Below are positions 17,634 through 28,325 of a stretch of DNA of 64,000 nucleotides, one piece after another. The first letter of the stretch is position 1. Every line of letters starts with the position of its first letter. A program made the translations under genes and the position numbers. The stretch is from an uncultured Pelagibacteraceae bacterium. Lineage in GTDB: Bacteria > Pseudomonadota > Alphaproteobacteria > Pelagibacterales > Pelagibacteraceae. The notes under the pieces are model-generated. The model had not been told where the DNA came from and searched no databases. It worked only from the letters and a program-made list of their open reading frames with translations. The stretch spans positions 1 through 64,000 of the forward strand of contig CACEXM010000003.1 of assembly GCA_902563555.1 (NCBI GenBank). The letters are read 5' to 3'.

Positions 17634-19076
17634 ATGGATACTAGAGAAAAAGATATAGAAAAGTTAAAAGATTATAAATACGGTTTTACTACTGATATTG
17701 AAAATATCAAAGCTCCAAAAGGTTTGAATGAAGATGTAATAAAGTTTATTTCTAACATTAAAAAAGAACCAAAATGGATGTTGGATTTTAGGTTAAAAGC
17801 TTATGAGCGATTAAAGCATTTAAAAGAACCTAATTGGCAAAAACCAAAATATCCAAAAATTGATTATCAGGATTTATATTATTACTCAGCACCAAAAAGC
17901 ATGAAGAATAAACCAAAAAGTTTAGACGAGCTTGATCCTAAACTTTTAGAAACATATAAAAAACTTGGAATTCCACTTCAAGAGCAAGCAAGACTAAATG
18001 GAATTGCTGTAGACGCTGTATTTGACTCTGTCTCAGTTGCTACTACTTTTAAAGGTGAATTGACTAAACATGGAATAATTTTTTGTTCAATGTCAGAGGC
18101 AATTCAGAAACATCCTGATCTAGTAAAAAAATATTTAGGTACTGTAATACCAATTACTGATCATTTCTTTGCTACCCTAAATTCTGCTGTTTTCACAGAT
18201 GGGTCATTTGTTTATATTCCTGAGGGTGTTAAGTGCCCTATGGAACTATCGACTTATTTCAGAATTAATGCATCAGAGACAGGACAGTTTGAAAGAACAT
18301 TAATCATTGCTGATAAAGGTAGTTACGTCAGTTATCTTGAGGGATGTACCGCTCCAATGAGGGATGAAAATCAATTACATGCAGCAAATGTAGAATTGAT
18401 TGCTTTAGATGATGCAGAAATAAAATATTCAACTGTTCAAAATTGGTATCCTGGAGATGAAAATGGTAAAGGAGGGATTTATAATTTTGTCACTAAAAGA
18501 GGATTATGTAAGGGAAAAAATTCTAAGATTTCTTGGACGCAAGTTGAAACAGGTTCTGCTATAACTTGGAAATATCCAAGCTGTATATTAAAAGGTGATA
18601 ATTCAATTGGTGAATTTTATTCTATAGCAATTACAAATAACCATCAGAAAGCAGACACTGGAACAAAGATGATTCATTTAGGAAAAAATACTAAGAGTAA
18701 AATTATCTCAAAAGGTATAAGTGCTGGATTTTCTGACATGACTTACAGGGGTTTGGTAGATATTAATTCAAAAGCCAAAAACTCTAGCAATTATACCCAG
18801 TGTGACTCCTTATTAATGGGAAATAAATGTGGTGCACACACAGTCCCATATATTAAAAATAAAAATTTTGATTCTAATATTGCACACGAAGCTACAACAT
18901 CAAAAATAAGTGAAGAACAATTACATTATTGCCAACAAAGAGGTCTTAATCCTGAGGAAGCTGTAGGATTAATTGTTAATGGTTTTTGTAAGGAAGTACT
19001 ACAACAATTACCAATGGAGTTTGCAGTGGAAGCTCAGAAGCTTGTAGGTATTAGCTTAGAGGGGAGTGTTGGTTGA
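17634..19076 (+). CDS. sufB: Fe-S cluster scaffold component SufB
   Basis: A 480-residue subunit of the SufBC2D scaffold that assembles Fe-S clusters. Conserved stretches include [36 protein letters not shown]-like core, [53 protein letters not shown] and [18 protein letters not shown]. The cysteine in the YTQCDSL strand corresponds to the sulfur-accepting site. It starts 1 bp after iscR and overlaps sufC by 4 bp. Confidence 0.97.
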   Translation: MDTREKDIEKLKDYKYGFTTDIENIKAPKGLNEDVIKFISNIKKEPKWMLDFRLKAYERLKHLKEPNWQKPKYPKIDYQDLYYYSAPKSMKNKPKSLDELDPKLLETYKKLGIPLQEQARLNGIAVDAVFDSVSVATTFKGELTKHGIIFCSMSEAIQKHPDLVKKYLGTVIPITDHFFATLNSAVFTDGSFVYIPEGVKCPMELSTYFRINASETGQFERTLIIADKGSYVSYLEGCTAPMRDENQLHAANVELIALDDAEIKYSTVQNWYPGDENGKGGIYNFVTKRGLCKGKNSKISWTQVETGSAITWKYPSCILKGDNSIGEFYSIAITNNHQKADTGTKMIHLGKNTKSKIISKGISAGFSDMTYRGLVDINSKAKNSSNYTQCDSLLMGNKCGAHTVPYIKNKNFDSNIAHEATTSKISEEQLHYCQQRGLNPEEAVGLIVNGFCKEVLQQLPMEFAVEAQKLVGISLEGSVG

Positions 19077-19810
19077 TGCTTAAAATAAACAATTTAAATG
19101 CTAATGTTGAGAATAAATCCATATTAAATGGGTTTTCTTTAGATATAAATCCTGGCGAAGTTCATGCAATTATGGGTCCTAACGGGTCAGGAAAAAGCAC
19201 ATTATCTAATATTCTATCAGGAAAAAAAGGGTACGAGGTATCAGGTGAAATTTTATTTGAAAATAAAAATTTGTTTGATCTTGAGACAGAAGAAAGAGCG
19301 CATAAAGGAATATTTTTAGCTTTTCAATACCCTTTAGAAATTCCAGGAGTAAATACAAATATATTTTTAAAAACATCACTGAACGCAATTAGAAAAGCAC
19401 GTGGAGAAAAAGAATTAGATGCGATTGAATTTTTAAAGCTTGTTAAACAAAAAGCTAAAGAATTAAAATTTGATGAGGAAAAACTTAACAGACAATTAAA
19501 TGTTGGATTTTCAGGTGGAGAAAAAAAGAAAAATGAAATTTTACAAATGTCTATGTTGGCTCCAAAATTATCTATTTTAGATGAGACAGACTCTGGTTTA
19601 GACATAGATGCTTTAAAAATAGTAGCTGATGGAGTTAATACTTTAAGAAACAAAAATAATTCTTTTTTAATAATTACTCACTATCAAAGGTTACTAGATT
19701 ACATAAAACCTGACTTTGTTCATGTCTTAATGAATGGAAAAATAATTAGATCTGGTGGCCCAGAATTAGCAATAGAACTTGAAAAAAAAGGTTATGAAAG
19801 TTTTAATTAA
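19073..19810 (+). CDS. sufC: Fe-S assembly ATPase SufC
   Basis: A 245-residue ABC-type ATPase of the SufBCD complex. Walker A is [11 protein letters not shown], the signature is [13 protein letters not shown], Walker B is [16 protein letters not shown], and the switch His lies in [16 protein letters not shown] binding reshapes SufB-SufD during cluster assembly. The start overlaps sufB by 4 bp and sufD follows directly with no gap. Confidence 0.97.
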   Translation: MMLKINNLNANVENKSILNGFSLDINPGEVHAIMGPNGSGKSTLSNILSGKKGYEVSGEILFENKNLFDLETEERAHKGIFLAFQYPLEIPGVNTNIFLKTSLNAIRKARGEKELDAIEFLKLVKQKAKELKFDEEKLNRQLNVGFSGGEKKKNEILQMSMLAPKLSILDETDSGLDIDALKIVADGVNTLRNKNNSFLIITHYQRLLDYIKPDFVHVLMNGKIIRSGGPELAIELEKKGYESFN

Positions 19811-21058
19811 ATGAGCGAGCAATTACAGTCAGATTTTGATAAACTAGTAAAAACTTCAAAATTTTCTAGTGAAGAAATTAAGATTAAAAAAAATTTTTTG
19901 AATAATTTTATTAAAAAAGGTTTTCCAAATAGAAAGCAAGAAGATTGGAAGTTTTTAGATATTAGTCGGATTATTAAAAAGAATATTAGCGATTTAAGTT
20001 TTTTCAATGATTATTCACAATCAAATAAAATTGATCCATCTGTTTTAGTTGATGGTTTGGAGCATAACAAGATTATATTTATAAATGGAAAAATTGAAAA
20101 AATTGATTTTAACTTTGAAGACCAAAATAAAATTGAAATAATTGATGAAACTAAAAAAGATATATCATTTGAATATGAAAATTCATTAATTGATTTGAAT
20201 AGTGTATTTATCGATAAAATTTTTAAAATTTTAATTAAAAAAAATTATTCTCTAAAGAAACCTTTGATAATTTATCATTTAACAAACGATAAAATAAAGT
20301 CCACTAATATCAATTTGAGACTAGATTTTGAATTAGGTGAAAATAGTTGTTTAAAACTGATTGATTATTTTATTAACACCGCAGCGAAAAACTTTATTAA
20401 TATTTTTTATAACTTCAATTTAGAAAAAGACTCAATCCTAAAAAACTATAAAATTGATAAATATAGAAATAATAATTTAAAATACTCTTTTAACAATATT
20501 GAACAGGATAGTAACAGTGTTTCAGAAACATTTATATTATCTGCTGGTTCAGATTATTTTAAAAATGAGATTAATTGTAATTTAAATGGTGAGTATTCAT
20601 CAGCATTCATTAATGGTATTTTTTCCTTAAAGGAAAATCAACAACACGAAATTAGAACTACAATCAATCATTTAGTAGAAAACACAAAAAGTTATCAGCT
20701 TATAAAAAGTGTTCTTGGAAAAAATTCGAAATCTGCATATCAAGGAAGAATATTTGTAAATTCAAAAGCTCAAAAAACTGATGGATATCAATTGAGTAAA
20801 GCAATACTGCTCGATGAAACATCAGAGTTTAATGCAAAGCCAGAATTAGAAATTTATGCTGATGATGTAAAATGTTCTCACGGATCAGCATCTGGTAGCT
20901 TAGATGAAAATTCAATTTTTTACTTAATGTCTCGTGGTTTGAATTATCAACAGTCAAAAGAACTTTTGATTAATGGTTTTTTAATCGATGTTGTTGAAAA
21001 GATTACAGACGCAGAAATAAAAAACTTAATTACCAATATTATTGGATTAAAACAATGA
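19811..21058 (+). CDS. sufD: Fe-S cluster assembly protein SufD
   Basis: A 415-residue partner of SufB. The N-terminal helical part (FPNRKQEDWKFLDIS) and C-terminal beta-helix core (AKQ-like SKAQKTDGYQLSKAILL, AKPELEIYADDVKCSHGSASG, FYLMSRGLNYQQSKELLINGF) are recognisable; the His in CSHGS is the conserved cluster-assembly residue. The middle is poorly conserved and Lys/Asn-rich, as is usual for SufD in this group. It overlaps sufS by 4 bp. Confidence 0.94.
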   Translation: MSEQLQSDFDKLVKTSKFSSEEIKIKKNFLNNFIKKGFPNRKQEDWKFLDISRIIKKNISDLSFFNDYSQSNKIDPSVLVDGLEHNKIIFINGKIEKIDFNFEDQNKIEIIDETKKDISFEYENSLIDLNSVFIDKIFKILIKKNYSLKKPLIIYHLTNDKIKSTNINLRLDFELGENSCLKLIDYFINTAAKNFINIFYNFNLEKDSILKNYKIDKYRNNNLKYSFNNIEQDSNSVSETFILSAGSDYFKNEINCNLNGEYSSAFINGIFSLKENQQHEIRTTINHLVENTKSYQLIKSVLGKNSKSAYQGRIFVNSKAQKTDGYQLSKAILLDETSEFNAKPELEIYADDVKCSHGSASGSLDENSIFYLMSRGLNYQQSKELLINGFLIDVVEKITDAEIKNLITNIIGLKQ

Positions 21059-22272
21059 ACATAAATAACATTAGAAAAGAGTTTCCAATTTTTGATGAAA
21101 AAATTCAGAATAATGATTTAGTTTACCTAGACAGCGCTAACTCATCTCAAAAACCTAAGGTAGTTCTAGATAGAATAAATGATTTCTATTCTAAACAGTT
21201 TTCAAATGTGGGCAGAAGCATACATTATTTAGCTGTTGCAGCCACTAATTTATATGAAAATACAAGAACTTCTGTACAAAAATACATAAATGCCAAAGAT
21301 AAAAATGAAATTGTATTTACTAAAGGTGCTACAGAAGCTTTAAATTTGGTCGCCAATACTTTAGGTCAAGCGATCTTGGAGCCAAATGACGAAATTTTAA
21401 TTACAGAGCTAGAACATCACTCAAATTATGTTCCATGGCATTTTTTAAGAAAATCCAAAAATATAAAAATAAAGTTTGCAGAAATAAATGAAGACGGAGA
21501 TATACCGATTGAAAATATAGAAAAAGAAATTACAGATAAAACTAAAGTAATAGCAATAACTCATTTATCCAATGTCACTGGTGCAGTTCTACCAATCAAA
21601 GAGATAACTCAATTAGCACACTCAAAGGGCATAGTTGTTGTAGTAGATGGATGTCAGGGAGGACCTCATTTAAAATTAGATATGCAAGACCTGGGTTGCG
21701 ATTTTTACGCAATATCATGTCATAAAATGTATGGCCCAACAGGACTTGGAGTTTTGTATGGAAAAAAGAAATGGTTAGAACAACTTCCACCATACCAAGG
21801 AGGTGGAGGAATGATAAATGAAGTTAAAAAAGATAGAATTTCTTATGGTGAGCTTCCAAATAAGTATGAAGCTGGAACAATGGCTACAGCTCAAGTCATC
21901 GCGTTTGATCAATCAATAAAATTTTTAGAAAGTATTGGAATTGATAATGTTATCAAACATGAAAAAGAATTAATAGAATACGGCCAAGAAATTTTAAAAA
22001 AAAATAATTCTGTGAAGCTAATTGGAAATCCAAAAGAGCGAGGTGGAGTTCTATCTTTTACTGTAGAAGGGGTGCATCCGCATGACATTGCAACTATTCT
22101 AGATGAAACTGGAGTTGCTATTAGAGCGGGTCACCATTGTTGTCAAATACTTCATGACAAACTAGGTATACCCGCAAGTGCGCGAGCATCATTAGGGGTT
22201 TATAATACCAAAGATGATTTAGATAAACTAAATGAAGGTATTAATAATTGTAAAAAAATTTTTGATTTATAA
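21055..22272 (+). CDS. sufS: Cysteine desulfurase SufS
   Basis: A 405-residue PLP-dependent group II cysteine desulfurase that takes sulfur from cysteine for cluster assembly. Motifs: VYLDSANSSQKPKVVL, FTKGATEALNLVA, ITELEHHSNYVPW, the PLP-Lys in AISCHKMYGPTGLGVLYG, GGGMI, and the catalytic-Cys loop VAIRAGHHCCQILHDKLGI. Its partner here is the adjacent SufU. It overlaps sufD and sufU by 4 and 1 bp. Confidence 0.96.
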   Translation: MNINNIRKEFPIFDEKIQNNDLVYLDSANSSQKPKVVLDRINDFYSKQFSNVGRSIHYLAVAATNLYENTRTSVQKYINAKDKNEIVFTKGATEALNLVANTLGQAILEPNDEILITELEHHSNYVPWHFLRKSKNIKIKFAEINEDGDIPIENIEKEITDKTKVIAITHLSNVTGAVLPIKEITQLAHSKGIVVVVDGCQGGPHLKLDMQDLGCDFYAISCHKMYGPTGLGVLYGKKKWLEQLPPYQGGGGMINEVKKDRISYGELPNKYEAGTMATAQVIAFDQSIKFLESIGIDNVIKHEKELIEYGQEILKKNNSVKLIGNPKERGGVLSFTVEGVHPHDIATILDETGVAIRAGHHCCQILHDKLGIPASARASLGVYNTKDDLDKLNEGINNCKKIFDL

Positions 22273-22736
22273 TGAACTTAAAAGAATTATATCAAGAAAT
22301 AATTTTAGAGCATGGAAAGAACCCTCGAAATTTAAGAAAAACGGAAAATTTTAATAAAGATGCAAAAGGTAATAATCCATTATGTGGAGATAATGTACAT
22401 GTATATCTTAAATTAAATGACCAAAGAAAAGTTGAGGATATTTCTTTCGAAGGAAGCGGATGTGCAATATCAATGGCATCAGCTTCTATAATGACTGATT
22501 TGATTAAAGGTAAAAGTGATAATGAAGCTAAAGAAATAATAGAGGATTTTTTAGGAATGATTAAAGAAAATCCTGAACTTAAAAATAATATTTTAAAAGA
22601 GGACGACAAAACAAAATTGATGTGTTTATCAGGTGTTAAACAATATCCAATGAGAGTTAAATGTGCTACCTTATCATGGCACACTTTGGTATCTGCAATG
22701 GAAAATGATGGGAAAGAAATAACCACAGAAAATTAA
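22272..22736 (+). CDS. sufU: SufU-type sulfur transfer/scaffold protein
   Basis: A 154-residue IscU-fold protein. The ligand set matches SufU: NPLCGDNVHVY, EGSGCAISMASASIM and LMCLSGVKQYPMRVKCATLSW, with the roughly 20-residue insertion before the third Cys that separates SufU from IscU. In Firmicutes SufU is a Zn-dependent sulfur acceptor of SufS; the same role is inferred here. It lies between sufS and sufT, with a 2-bp gap to the latter. Confidence 0.93.
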   Translation: MNLKELYQEIILEHGKNPRNLRKTENFNKDAKGNNPLCGDNVHVYLKLNDQRKVEDISFEGSGCAISMASASIMTDLIKGKSDNEAKEIIEDFLGMIKENPELKNNILKEDDKTKLMCLSGVKQYPMRVKCATLSWHTLVSAMENDGKEITTEN

Positions 22737-22738
22737 TT

Positions 22739-23035
22739 ATGGAAGTAAAAAATAAAATAATTGAGGAAATTAAAAAAATTTATGATCCTGAATTACCAGT
22801 GAACATATATGAACTTGGTTTAATTTATGATATACAAGTAAATGGTCGTAAAGCTGAAATTAAGATGACATTAACTACACCTAATTGTCCTGTTGCAGAA
22901 AGTTTACCAAAAGAAGTAAAAGAGGGTGCGATGCAAGTAGAGGGAATAGATGATGTAAATCTTGAATTGGTTTGGGATCCTCCTTGGAATAAAGATATGA
23001 TGTCAGACGCAGCGAAACTGGAGTTAAACCTATAA
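22739..23035 (+). CDS. sufT: SufT / MIP18-family (DUF59) Fe-S maturation protein
   Basis: A 98-residue DUF59/MIP18 protein, with the conserved IYDPELPVNIYELGLIYDI and TTPNCPVAESLP stretches including the functional Cys. SufT proteins assist delivery of Fe-S clusters to target proteins. The gene sits inside the suf operon, shares one base with the following gene, and there is no sign of an N-terminal extension. Confidence 0.92.
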   Translation: MEVKNKIIEEIKKIYDPELPVNIYELGLIYDIQVNGRKAEIKMTLTTPNCPVAESLPKEVKEGAMQVEGIDDVNLELVWDPPWNKDMMSDAAKLELNL

Positions 23036-23367
23036 TGAACCCTATTATTAAATTAAGTGATAATGCAGCTTTAAGGATTAAAGAAATAATGTCTAACGCT
23101 GAAAAAAATGCAATAGGTGTAAGAGTTTCTGTAAAATCAGGTGGTTGTGCAGGTATGTCATACGTAATGGAATATTCAAGAGAGGTGAATCCTAATGATG
23201 AGTTGATTGAAGATAAAGGAGTAAAAGTTTACGTTGATTCGGCGGCAGTTATGTATCTTTTAGGCACTGAGATGGATTATAAAAAAGAGGATTTCTCATC
23301 ATCATTTGTCTTCAATAATCCCAATGAAACCGAACGTTGTGGCTGTGGTGAGTCTTTTAAAGTATAG
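23035..23367 (+). CDS. sufA: A-type Fe-S carrier protein (SufA/ErpA-like)
   Basis: A 110-residue HesB/IscA-fold carrier with three conserved cysteines: the first in SGGCAGMSYVMEY and the last two in the terminal CGCGESF. It probably receives clusters from SufBCD and passes them to apoproteins. It is the last gene of the operon. Whether it acts as SufA or ErpA cannot be decided from sequence alone. Confidence 0.92.
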   Translation: MNPIIKLSDNAALRIKEIMSNAEKNAIGVRVSVKSGGCAGMSYVMEYSREVNPNDELIEDKGVKVYVDSAAVMYLLGTEMDYKKEDFSSSFVFNNPNETERCGCGESFKV

Positions 23368-23423
23368 TCCCATTTTAAACATATCAGAGTTGCAATAAAT
23401 GCATAGATTGATAATATCTATCT

Positions 23424-23594
23424 ATGAACGTTTTTGAAATCAGAAATTTGCAAAACAGCGAGGACAGAAAAGAAAAGAGAAAAACTTTTTTAAGATCTCT
23501 TATAAAGTCTGTTGATACTGGAGCAAATGGAACACTTGATTACATTGTTAAAAAAGGTTCTGGCAAAAACAAAATTGCTAAAACTAGACAATAA
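23424..23594 (+). CDS. Small hypothetical protein, 56 aa
   Basis: An open frame of 56 codons (MNVFEIRNLQNSEDRKEKRK at the N-terminus, ending KIAKTRQ) fills most of the 229-bp gap between sufA and glnA. Composition is basic and polar, without a membrane segment. A TATCTATCT-rich leader precedes it but no strong Shine-Dalgarno is visible. I do not recognise the family. It is supported only by good frame, length and position in a genome with little spare DNA. Confidence 0.5.
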   Translation: MNVFEIRNLQNSEDRKEKRKTFLRSLIKSVDTGANGTLDYIVKKGSGKNKIAKTRQ

Positions 23595-23596
23595 AA

Positions 23597-25003
23597 TTAA
23601 CAACTGTAATACATCTCAAACTCTATAGGATGAGGTGTGTGCTCAAAATTGTGTATTTCCTCAAACTTTAAGGCAATGTAAGCATCTATTTGATCATCAG
23701 TAAATACATTACCTTGTTTTAAGAAATCTCTATCTTTATCAAGACTTTCCATTGCTTCTCTTAAAGATCCACAAACAGTTGGAATTTTCTTAACTTCATC
23801 TTCTGATAAAGCGTAAAGATCTTTATCAAATGATTTACCTGGATCAATTTTATTCTTAATTCCATCTAATCCAGCCATTAACATTGAAGCGAATGTTAAA
23901 TATGGATTACCAGCAGCATCACCAAATCTAATTTCACATCTAGCTGCTTTTTTACTTAAAGTGATAGGAATTCTGCAAGATGCTGATCTGTTTCTTGCTG
24001 AATAAGCTAATAAAACTGGAGCTTCAAATCCTGGAATTAGTCTTTTGTAACTATTCGTTGTAGCATTTGAAAAAGCATTTATAGCTTTTGCATGTTTTAA
24101 AATTCCACCTATGTAGTGTAAAGCTGTATCCGATAAACCAGCATATTTATCACCAGAAAATAATGCAGTATCACCTTTCCAAATCGATTGGTGAACGTGC
24201 ATTCCTGATCCATTATCACCTTTGACAGGCTTTGGCATAAACGTAGCTGTCTTACCAAATGAGTGAGAAACCATGTGAACAGCATATTTGTAAAGTTGTA
24301 AGTTATCTGCTTGATCTACAAGAGTACCAAAATACATTCCAAGTTCATGTTGACTAGGTGCAACTTCGTGGTGGTGTTTTTCAACTTTAATCCCCATTTC
24401 TTTCATTGCTTTTAAATATTCACTTCTCATATCCTGTTCACTATCAACAGGAGGAACTGGGAAATAACCGCCTTTAATTCCTGGTCTGTGACCCATGTTT
24501 CCATTTTCGTATTCTTTGCCTGAATTGTAAGGACCTTCCTTACTATCTATTTTAAATCCAGTTTCATTCATGTCATTTTTAAATCTTACATCGTCGAATA
24601 CAAAAAATTCAGCTTCAGGACCAAAAAACGCTTTATCTCCAATTCCTGAACTTTTTAGGTATGCCTCAGCTTTTTTAGCTGTTCCTCTCGGATCTCTTTC
24701 GTAAGGATCTTTTTTAATTGCATCTAAAACATCGCAAAAAAGGTTTAAAGTGTTATGAGATGTAAATGGATCAACAATTGCTCTAGAATTATCTGGTTTT
24801 AGGATCATGTCAGACTCATTAATTGCTTTCCAACCTGCTATAGATGAACCATCAAAAAAAATTCCATCTTTCAACATATCCTCATCAACCATCTTAGCAT
24901 CCATGGTCACGTGTTGAAGTTTTCCTCTTGGATCAGTGAATCTTAAATCCACGTATTCAATTTCTTTGTCTTTTATAACTTTTAGTACATTGCTTGAACT
25001 CAT
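23597..25003 (-). CDS. glnA: Glutamine synthetase, type I
   Basis: A 468-residue dodecameric GSI that makes glutamine from glutamate and ammonia. Motifs: [62 protein letters not shown] and [14 protein letters not shown], in which the Tyr matches the adenylylation site of enterobacterial GS. ATG 25003 follows a good ACGGAGGCT Shine-Dalgarno sequence. No glnB lies next to it, unlike most alphaproteobacteria, and no recognisable NtrC/sigma-54 promoter is seen in the upstream 130 bp. Confidence 0.97.
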   Translation of the reverse strand: MSSSNVLKVIKDKEIEYVDLRFTDPRGKLQHVTMDAKMVDEDMLKDGIFFDGSSIAGWKAINESDMILKPDNSRAIVDPFTSHNTLNLFCDVLDAIKKDPYERDPRGTAKKAEAYLKSSGIGDKAFFGPEAEFFVFDDVRFKNDMNETGFKIDSKEGPYNSGKEYENGNMGHRPGIKGGYFPVPPVDSEQDMRSEYLKAMKEMGIKVEKHHHEVAPSQHELGMYFGTLVDQADNLQLYKYAVHMVSHSFGKTATFMPKPVKGDNGSGMHVHQSIWKGDTALFSGDKYAGLSDTALHYIGGILKHAKAINAFSNATTNSYKRLIPGFEAPVLLAYSARNRSASCRIPITLSKKAARCEIRFGDAAGNPYLTFASMLMAGLDGIKNKIDPGKSFDKDLYALSEDEVKKIPTVCGSLREAMESLDKDRDFLKQGNVFTDDQIDAYIALKFEEIHNFEHTPHPIEFEMYYSC

Positions 25004-25142
25004 TTATAGCCTCCGTAATTCTGTGGGTTGTGATATCAAATAAAGATTGATAAATAATCCTCTTTTACTTAATAACACCTATGCATTTTTAACATAAGTG
25101 TATAATGAAATTAGATAAATAACTAACAATTAGAAGTTGAAA

Positions 25143-25622
25143 ATGACTGCAAAGGATAAAGAGCCTGTTAAAAGAGTTGAGAGGATAATAAAGGAATTTG
25201 ACGAGAATTTAAACGTAAGTCTCTTAAAAACATCAGCAAGAACAGCCTTAGAGGCAGCCACTTCCTTAAATTGCGATGTTGGAGCAATCGTCAAAAGCTT
25301 ACTTTTCAAGACAGACAATAAGTATGCTTTATTCTTGGTAGCCGGAGATAAAAAGGCTTCTTTAAAAAAGATAAAAAAAAATATCAAATTTTCTGATGTT
25401 TCAATGGCTTCTGCTGATGAAGTAAAAAATATAACCGGATATACTATTGGAGGTGTTTCTCCAGTATGTCATAAAAACAATGTTGATATTTACATTGATA
25501 ACTCATTGGAAAGATTCGACTTTTTGTTTGCTGCAGCTGGACATCCTAATTGCATATTCAAAATAAGCTTTTTAGATTTAAAAAAAATTACAAAGGGTGT
25601 AATTGAAGATATAATAGAATGA
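25143..25622 (+). CDS. YbaK/ProX-type aminoacyl-tRNA deacylase
   Basis: A YbaK/EbsC-fold protein (159 aa from ATG 25143; a TTG at 25137 is the longer alternative). The family removes wrongly attached amino acids from tRNA in trans. Characteristic are the conserved Lys in CDVGAIVKSLLFKT, GDKKASLKKIKK, ITGYTIGGVSPVCHKNN (GxxxGG-P loop) and AAGHPNCIFKIS. The exact tRNA substrate (Cys-tRNA-Pro, Ala-tRNA-Pro or other) is unknown. It overlaps the following permease by 4 bp. Confidence 0.87.
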   Translation: MTAKDKEPVKRVERIIKEFDENLNVSLLKTSARTALEAATSLNCDVGAIVKSLLFKTDNKYALFLVAGDKKASLKKIKKNIKFSDVSMASADEVKNITGYTIGGVSPVCHKNNVDIYIDNSLERFDFLFAAAGHPNCIFKISFLDLKKITKGVIEDIIE

Positions 25623-26518
25623 AACAACCAAGTTTATTTGATTATCTTTTACTAATTTTTTTAGCACTAATTTGGGCATCTGCTTTTTTTAATATCAAAA
25701 TCGCGACTTATTCATTCGGACCTATTACAATTGCATTTTTGAGAGTTTTTTTTGGAGCCATACCTGTTCTAATGCTTTGTTATTACAAAAAAATAAAATT
25801 AGAAGCATTTTCCAAAGACTGGCACTGGTTTGCTATGATTGGTTTTATAAATTTAGTTGCACCTTTTTATTTAATAGCTTATGGGGTGCAGTCTGTTCAA
25901 AGTAATTTAGCAGCAATATTAATGTCAACAACACCATTAAGCTCTACAGTGCTAGGTCATTTTTATACTAAAAATGAAAAATTTAATTTTGTAAAAACAA
26001 TTGGCATTTTAATAGGTTTTTCTGGAATACTATATCTATTCTCTGACAATATTTTGATTAATGAAAATAATATTCTATCTGCATTATTAATTCTCCTAGG
26101 TTCAACTTGTTATGTAATAGGTGGCGTTTTAACTCTTAGAATTAGTAAGAAAAAAAATGAAAATGTGACTGGTTCAATATTAATTTGGGCTGTGATAATT
26201 TTGATACCAATTGTAAGTTTTGCAGAACAACCATGGAATATAAATCCTAGATTAGACTCTACAATATCAGTAATGTATTTAGGTTTAGTCTCGACAGGAA
26301 TAGCATGGCTATTAAGATTTAAAATTTTAGTGAAAAATGGATTAATCTTCCAATCACAAGTTTCTTATTTAATCCCAATTTTTGGAACAATTTTAAGTTA
26401 TATATTTTTAAAAGAGCTTATTACTTTTAAAGTTTTAATCTCCTTGATCGCAGTTTCAGTTGGAATTTATTTTGTAAGAAAAGCAGATAATAACTCCAGT
26501 AAAATCAATGCTGATTAA
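25619..26518 (+). CDS. EamA/DMT-superfamily permease
   Basis: A 299-residue inner-membrane protein with ten predicted hydrophobic segments in two EamA repeats (first repeat starting [21 protein letters not shown], second near [20 protein letters not shown]). The family exports or exchanges amino acids, nucleotides and other metabolites; the substrate is not predictable. It overlaps the deacylase gene, so the two are probably co-transcribed. Confidence 0.88.
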   Translation: MKQPSLFDYLLLIFLALIWASAFFNIKIATYSFGPITIAFLRVFFGAIPVLMLCYYKKIKLEAFSKDWHWFAMIGFINLVAPFYLIAYGVQSVQSNLAAILMSTTPLSSTVLGHFYTKNEKFNFVKTIGILIGFSGILYLFSDNILINENNILSALLILLGSTCYVIGGVLTLRISKKKNENVTGSILIWAVIILIPIVSFAEQPWNINPRLDSTISVMYLGLVSTGIAWLLRFKILVKNGLIFQSQVSYLIPIFGTILSYIFLKELITFKVLISLIAVSVGIYFVRKADNNSSKINAD

Positions 26519-26592
26519 CACAATTTGAAGTTGTAAATCTTATTGAACCATTTACAACATTGCCAAAAAGGTCTTTAATTATACTTATAAAA

Positions 26593-28311
26593 ATGGCTAA
26601 GAAAAAAAGGAAAAAAGCTGTAACTAAAAAAAGAAAGAAAACAAAAAAGTCGATTAAAAAAAGAAAGAAACTTAAATCAAGACGACACAAGAAACTTTCT
26701 TCAGTAAAAAAACCTAAAAAAAATCTTAAGTCAAAATTAAATAAACGTAAAAAAAAAGGAGCAAAAATGAGTGCAGAAGCGATGAAAGTGTCATCTGTAT
26801 TAGATACCTCTCATTTAAAGGTTAAATTTCCATTTAAGGCTAAATATGGAAACTACATAAATGGAAAATTTGTGGAGCCTAAATCAGGCAAATATTTTGA
26901 TAATGTTAGTCCGATTTCTAATGAGAAAATCTGTTCAGTTGCGCGTTCAAATGAGCAAGACGTTGAAGCGGCATTAGATGCAGCTCACGCAGCTTTCCCT
27001 GAGTGGGGAAAGACAGACATCACTACAAGATCAAACATCTTGTATAAAATTGCTGATGTTTTAGAAAAAAATCTAAACTTATTAGCTGTAGCTGAATGTT
27101 TAGATAATGGAAAACCTATCAGAGAATGTATGGCGGCAGATTTACCTTTGGTTATTGATCATTGGAGATATTTTGCTGGGGTAATTAGAGCGGAAGAAGG
27201 ATCTATCGCTGAAATTGCTAATAACCAATACTCATACAATTTTCATGAACCATTAGGAGTAGTTGGTCAGATAGTTCCGTGGAATTTCCCATTATTAATG
27301 GCAACATGGAAGTTAGCACCAGCACTTGCTGCAGGAAACTGTTCAGTTTTAAAACCAGCTGAACAAACTCCAGCATCAATTATGGTAATGATGGAACTAA
27401 TTGGAGATTTACTGCCTCCAGGAGTAGTTAACATTGTTAGTGGTTTTGGATTAGAAGCTGGTAAACCATTAGCGTCCTCTAAAAGAGTTGCTAAAGTTGC
27501 ATTTACTGGTGAAACAACAACTGGAAGATTGATTATGCAGTATGCTGCACAAAACATCATTCCAATTACTTTGGAATTAGGAGGAAAATCTCCGAATATT
27601 TTCTTTGAAGATGTTATGGAAAAAGATGATGACTTCTTTGATAAATGTATCGAAGGTTTCGTCATGTTCAATCTTAACCAAGGTGAAGTTTGTACTTGTC
27701 CAAGCAGAGCTTTAATACAAGAGTCGATCTATGACAAATTCATGGAAAGAGCTATTGCTAGAACTAAAGCTGTTGTTCAAGATAATCCTTTAAAAATGGA
27801 AACAATGATTGGAGCTCAAGCATCAGTAGAGCAAATGGAGAAGATAAAATCTTATCTAGAGCTTGGTAAAAAAGAGGGTGCTAAAGTTCTGACTGGTGGT
27901 AGCGTTGCTAAATTAAATAGTGGATTGGAAAAAGGAAACTATATCCAACCTACTGTTTTTGAAGCTAAAAACGACATGCGTATATCACAAGAGGAAATCT
28001 TTGGACCTGTTGTATCTGTGATTAAATTTAAAGATGAAGCAGAGGCATTAAAAATTGCTAATGATACTCTTTATGGTTTAGGCGCAGCTGTATGGACCAG
28101 AAATGGAAACATAGCTCATAGAATGGGAAGAGCGATACAAGCAGGGATAGTATGGACTAATTGCTATCATGCTTATCCTGCTCATTCTCCATTTGGTGGC
28201 TACAAACAATCTGGAGTTGGTAGAGAAACTCACAAAATGATGCTTAATCATTACAGACAGAATAAGAACTTACACGTTTCTTATGCTGAGAAAAAATTAG
28301 GCTTCTTTTAA
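26593..28311 (+). CDS. Aldehyde dehydrogenase (ExaC/AldB type) with optional Lys-rich N-terminal extension
   Basis: The enzyme proper is 514 residues from ATG 26767, which has a strong AAAAGGAG Shine-Dalgarno sequence. It is an NAD(P)-dependent aldehyde dehydrogenase: [37 protein letters not shown] (catalytic Glu), [14 protein letters not shown] (catalytic Cys), [13 protein letters not shown]. The CTCPSR context and the adjacent DUF779 gene place it in the ExaC/AldB acetaldehyde-dehydrogenase group. Upstream and fully in frame are 58 codons from ATG 26593 encoding about 29 Lys and 6 Arg, with no stop between. This is either an unusual basic extension or a separate start; the shorter start is better supported. 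Confidence 0.9.
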   Translation: MAKKKRKKAVTKKRKKTKKSIKKRKKLKSRRHKKLSSVKKPKKNLKSKLNKRKKKGAKMSAEAMKVSSVLDTSHLKVKFPFKAKYGNYINGKFVEPKSGKYFDNVSPISNEKICSVARSNEQDVEAALDAAHAAFPEWGKTDITTRSNILYKIADVLEKNLNLLAVAECLDNGKPIRECMAADLPLVIDHWRYFAGVIRAEEGSIAEIANNQYSYNFHEPLGVVGQIVPWNFPLLMATWKLAPALAAGNCSVLKPAEQTPASIMVMMELIGDLLPPGVVNIVSGFGLEAGKPLASSKRVAKVAFTGETTTGRLIMQYAAQNIIPITLELGGKSPNIFFEDVMEKDDDFFDKCIEGFVMFNLNQGEVCTCPSRALIQESIYDKFMERAIARTKAVVQDNPLKMETMIGAQASVEQMEKIKSYLELGKKEGAKVLTGGSVAKLNSGLEKGNYIQPTVFEAKNDMRISQEEIFGPVVSVIKFKDEAEALKIANDTLYGLGAAVWTRNGNIAHRMGRAIQAGIVWTNCYHAYPAHSPFGGYKQSGVGRETHKMMLNHYRQNKNLHVSYAEKKLGFF

Positions 28312-28325
28312 ACAATTAATATATA

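Noticed and set aside
22292-22726. Minus-strand 144-codon frame opposite sufU
   Set aside because: Fully antisense to sufU, whose cysteine motifs are intact; no independent support.
25004-25142. Glutamine riboswitch (glnA RNA motif) upstream of glnA
   Set aside because: Read on the minus strand, I could not find the conserved junction sequences of the known glutamine aptamers; only a Shine-Dalgarno and AT-rich sequence are visible.
26505-26690. Minus-strand frame of 61 codons opposite the Lys-rich tract
   Set aside because: Phe/Leu-rich mirror of AAA/AAG codons on the other strand; no start signals and no family resemblance.
27267-27671. Minus-strand 134-codon frame inside the aldehyde dehydrogenase
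   Set aside because: Shadow frame within conserved catalytic-domain sequence on the other strand.
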